64,000 bases of DNA, taken from positions 62,001 through 126,000 of the forward strand of contig NZ_ABCS01000002.1 of assembly GCF_000170895.1 (NCBI RefSeq), given 5' to 3'. Both the position numbers and the translations under genes were made by a program. Source of the stretch: Plesiocystis pacifica SIR-1. Lineage in GTDB: Bacteria > Myxococcota_A > Polyangia > Nannocystales > Nannocystaceae. A model generated the notes under the pieces. It saw only the letters and a list, made by a program, of their open reading frames with translations. It had not been told where the DNA came from and searched no databases. Each line of letters opens with the position of its first letter. Within the stretch, counting starts at the first letter, position 1. Of the stretch, positions 63,538 to 64,000 are shown piece by piece.

Positions 63538-64000
63538 ATGTCAGGCATCGAGGCAGTCATCGCAAGGGCCCGCATGGCGGGCGACGTGGGCTTCGCCGAG
63601 CGCAAGCAGTTCAAGCTCGCCCGCCGCCGCGCCATCGAGAAGATGCGGCGCTTCGCCCTCGCGGACCCCTACTTCTACATCCTCGAGATCATCCAGGCGG
63701 CCGTCGCCGGCGGGGCCGAGTCCATCGACATCACCTGCGACGACGGGGACGTGACGGTCTCGTGGATCGGCGGCGTGCTGACCCAAGACGAGCTGTCCCA
63801 GCTGTTCGACTTCCTGTTCGCGTCCAAAGAGCGCGTCGACATCGCCCACGTCCGCTCCCTCGCCCTCGGCGTCAACGCCCTGATGCTGTTCGAGCCCGAG
63901 CTGGTCGTGATCGAGTCCGGCGACGGCAGCGAGGGCGGGACGGCGCGCATGGTCGTGCGCCAGAGCGCCGACCAGGTCGACGTCGGCCGGGCCCAGGGCA
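63538..64000 (+). CDS. second Hsp90-like protein, ATP-site residues degenerate (3' end off window)
   Basis: The first 154 codons are present. The order YFYILEIIQAAVAGGAESID, VSWIGGVLTQDELSQLF and VRSLALGVNALMLF matches a GHKL ATPase layout, but the catalytic Glu/Asn and Asp-Ala of the first box are replaced (EIIQAAVAGG) and the second box lacks the Asp. It therefore looks like a non-hydrolysing partner of the upstream ATPase. It starts 39 bases after that gene's stop. Most of its length is outside the window. Confidence 0.7.
   Translation, partial: MSGIEAVIARARMAGDVGFAERKQFKLARRRAIEKMRRFALADPYFYILEIIQAAVAGGAESIDITCDDGDVTVSWIGGVLTQDELSQLFDFLFASKERVDIAHVRSLALGVNALMLFEPELVVIESGDGSEGGTARMVVRQSADQVDVGRAQG

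Overview
The window is about 64 kb of very GC-rich bacterial chromosome (roughly 70% G+C by eye) with tightly packed genes on both strands. Many secreted lipoproteins carry Thr/Asp/Glu/Ser-rich linkers. There is an AgmX/PglI-type domain, an IgGFc-binding-type surface protein, RCC1 repeats and a Ser/Thr kinase with a DWG motif. Together these point to a myxobacterium, most likely the Nannocystineae (Nannocystis/Plesiocystis/Enhygromyxa-like). That assignment is inference. No phage, insertion sequence, CRISPR array or rRNA was seen.

Layout. 1-9.9 kb: a YghU-type glutathione oxidoreductase (cut by the window edge), an amphi-Trp protein, a zinc-ribbon membrane protein, an IgGFc-type lipoprotein, a GST, a membrane-anchored aldonolactone-oxidase-like flavoprotein, a CAP-domain lipoprotein, MiaE and a SAP/LysE-like membrane protein. 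9.9-17.6 kb: a rifampin-phosphotransferase-like PEP dikinase, a 7Fe ferredoxin and four lipoproteins including an RCC1 protein. 17.7-22.7 kb: APS reductase, TruC, aspartate kinase and a histidine kinase with its receiver. 22.7-31.6 kb: a QueG-like iron-sulfur protein, a phosphatase lipoprotein, DksA/TraR, AgmX-like, SDR, fatty-acid hydroxylase, a MOP/MATE-like flippase and lipoproteins. 31.7-47.5 kb: a tRNA-like gene with an eight-base anticodon loop, a GT-C-like membrane protein, a full-length major vault protein (MVP) homologue, TetR, PEBP, an Rnl2-type RNA ligase and an AddAB-like helicase-nuclease. 47.5-55.2 kb: a zinc-type ArsR, an MlaF-like ATPase, a kinase with a cyclic-nucleotide-binding domain, a CCP-like carboxypeptidase, an M74 endopeptidase and a vWA protein. 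55.3-64 kb: a TonB-domain/TonB-receptor fusion, an Rpn/PDDEXK protein, a divergent PhnZ/PhnY phosphonate pair, and a Kv-type channel coupled to two Hsp90-like ATPases, the second cut by the window end.

The most striking items are: (1) the 926-residue bacterial MVP, with vault repeats, shoulder, cap helix and cap ring all recognisable; (2) a -10-like hexamer TANNNT 5-9 bases before the start codon of some eighteen genes, indicating widespread leaderless transcription, whereas the MVP gene has a strong Shine-Dalgarno leader; (3) the tRNA-like gene with an eight-base anticodon loop; (4) the channel plus active/degenerate Hsp90-like ATPase operon; (5) an intergenic repeat family found at two convergent gene junctions. 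Three genes (phosphatase, AddA-like, vWA) each need one base change in a C/G run to read through. This may reflect sequencing error rather than real decay.
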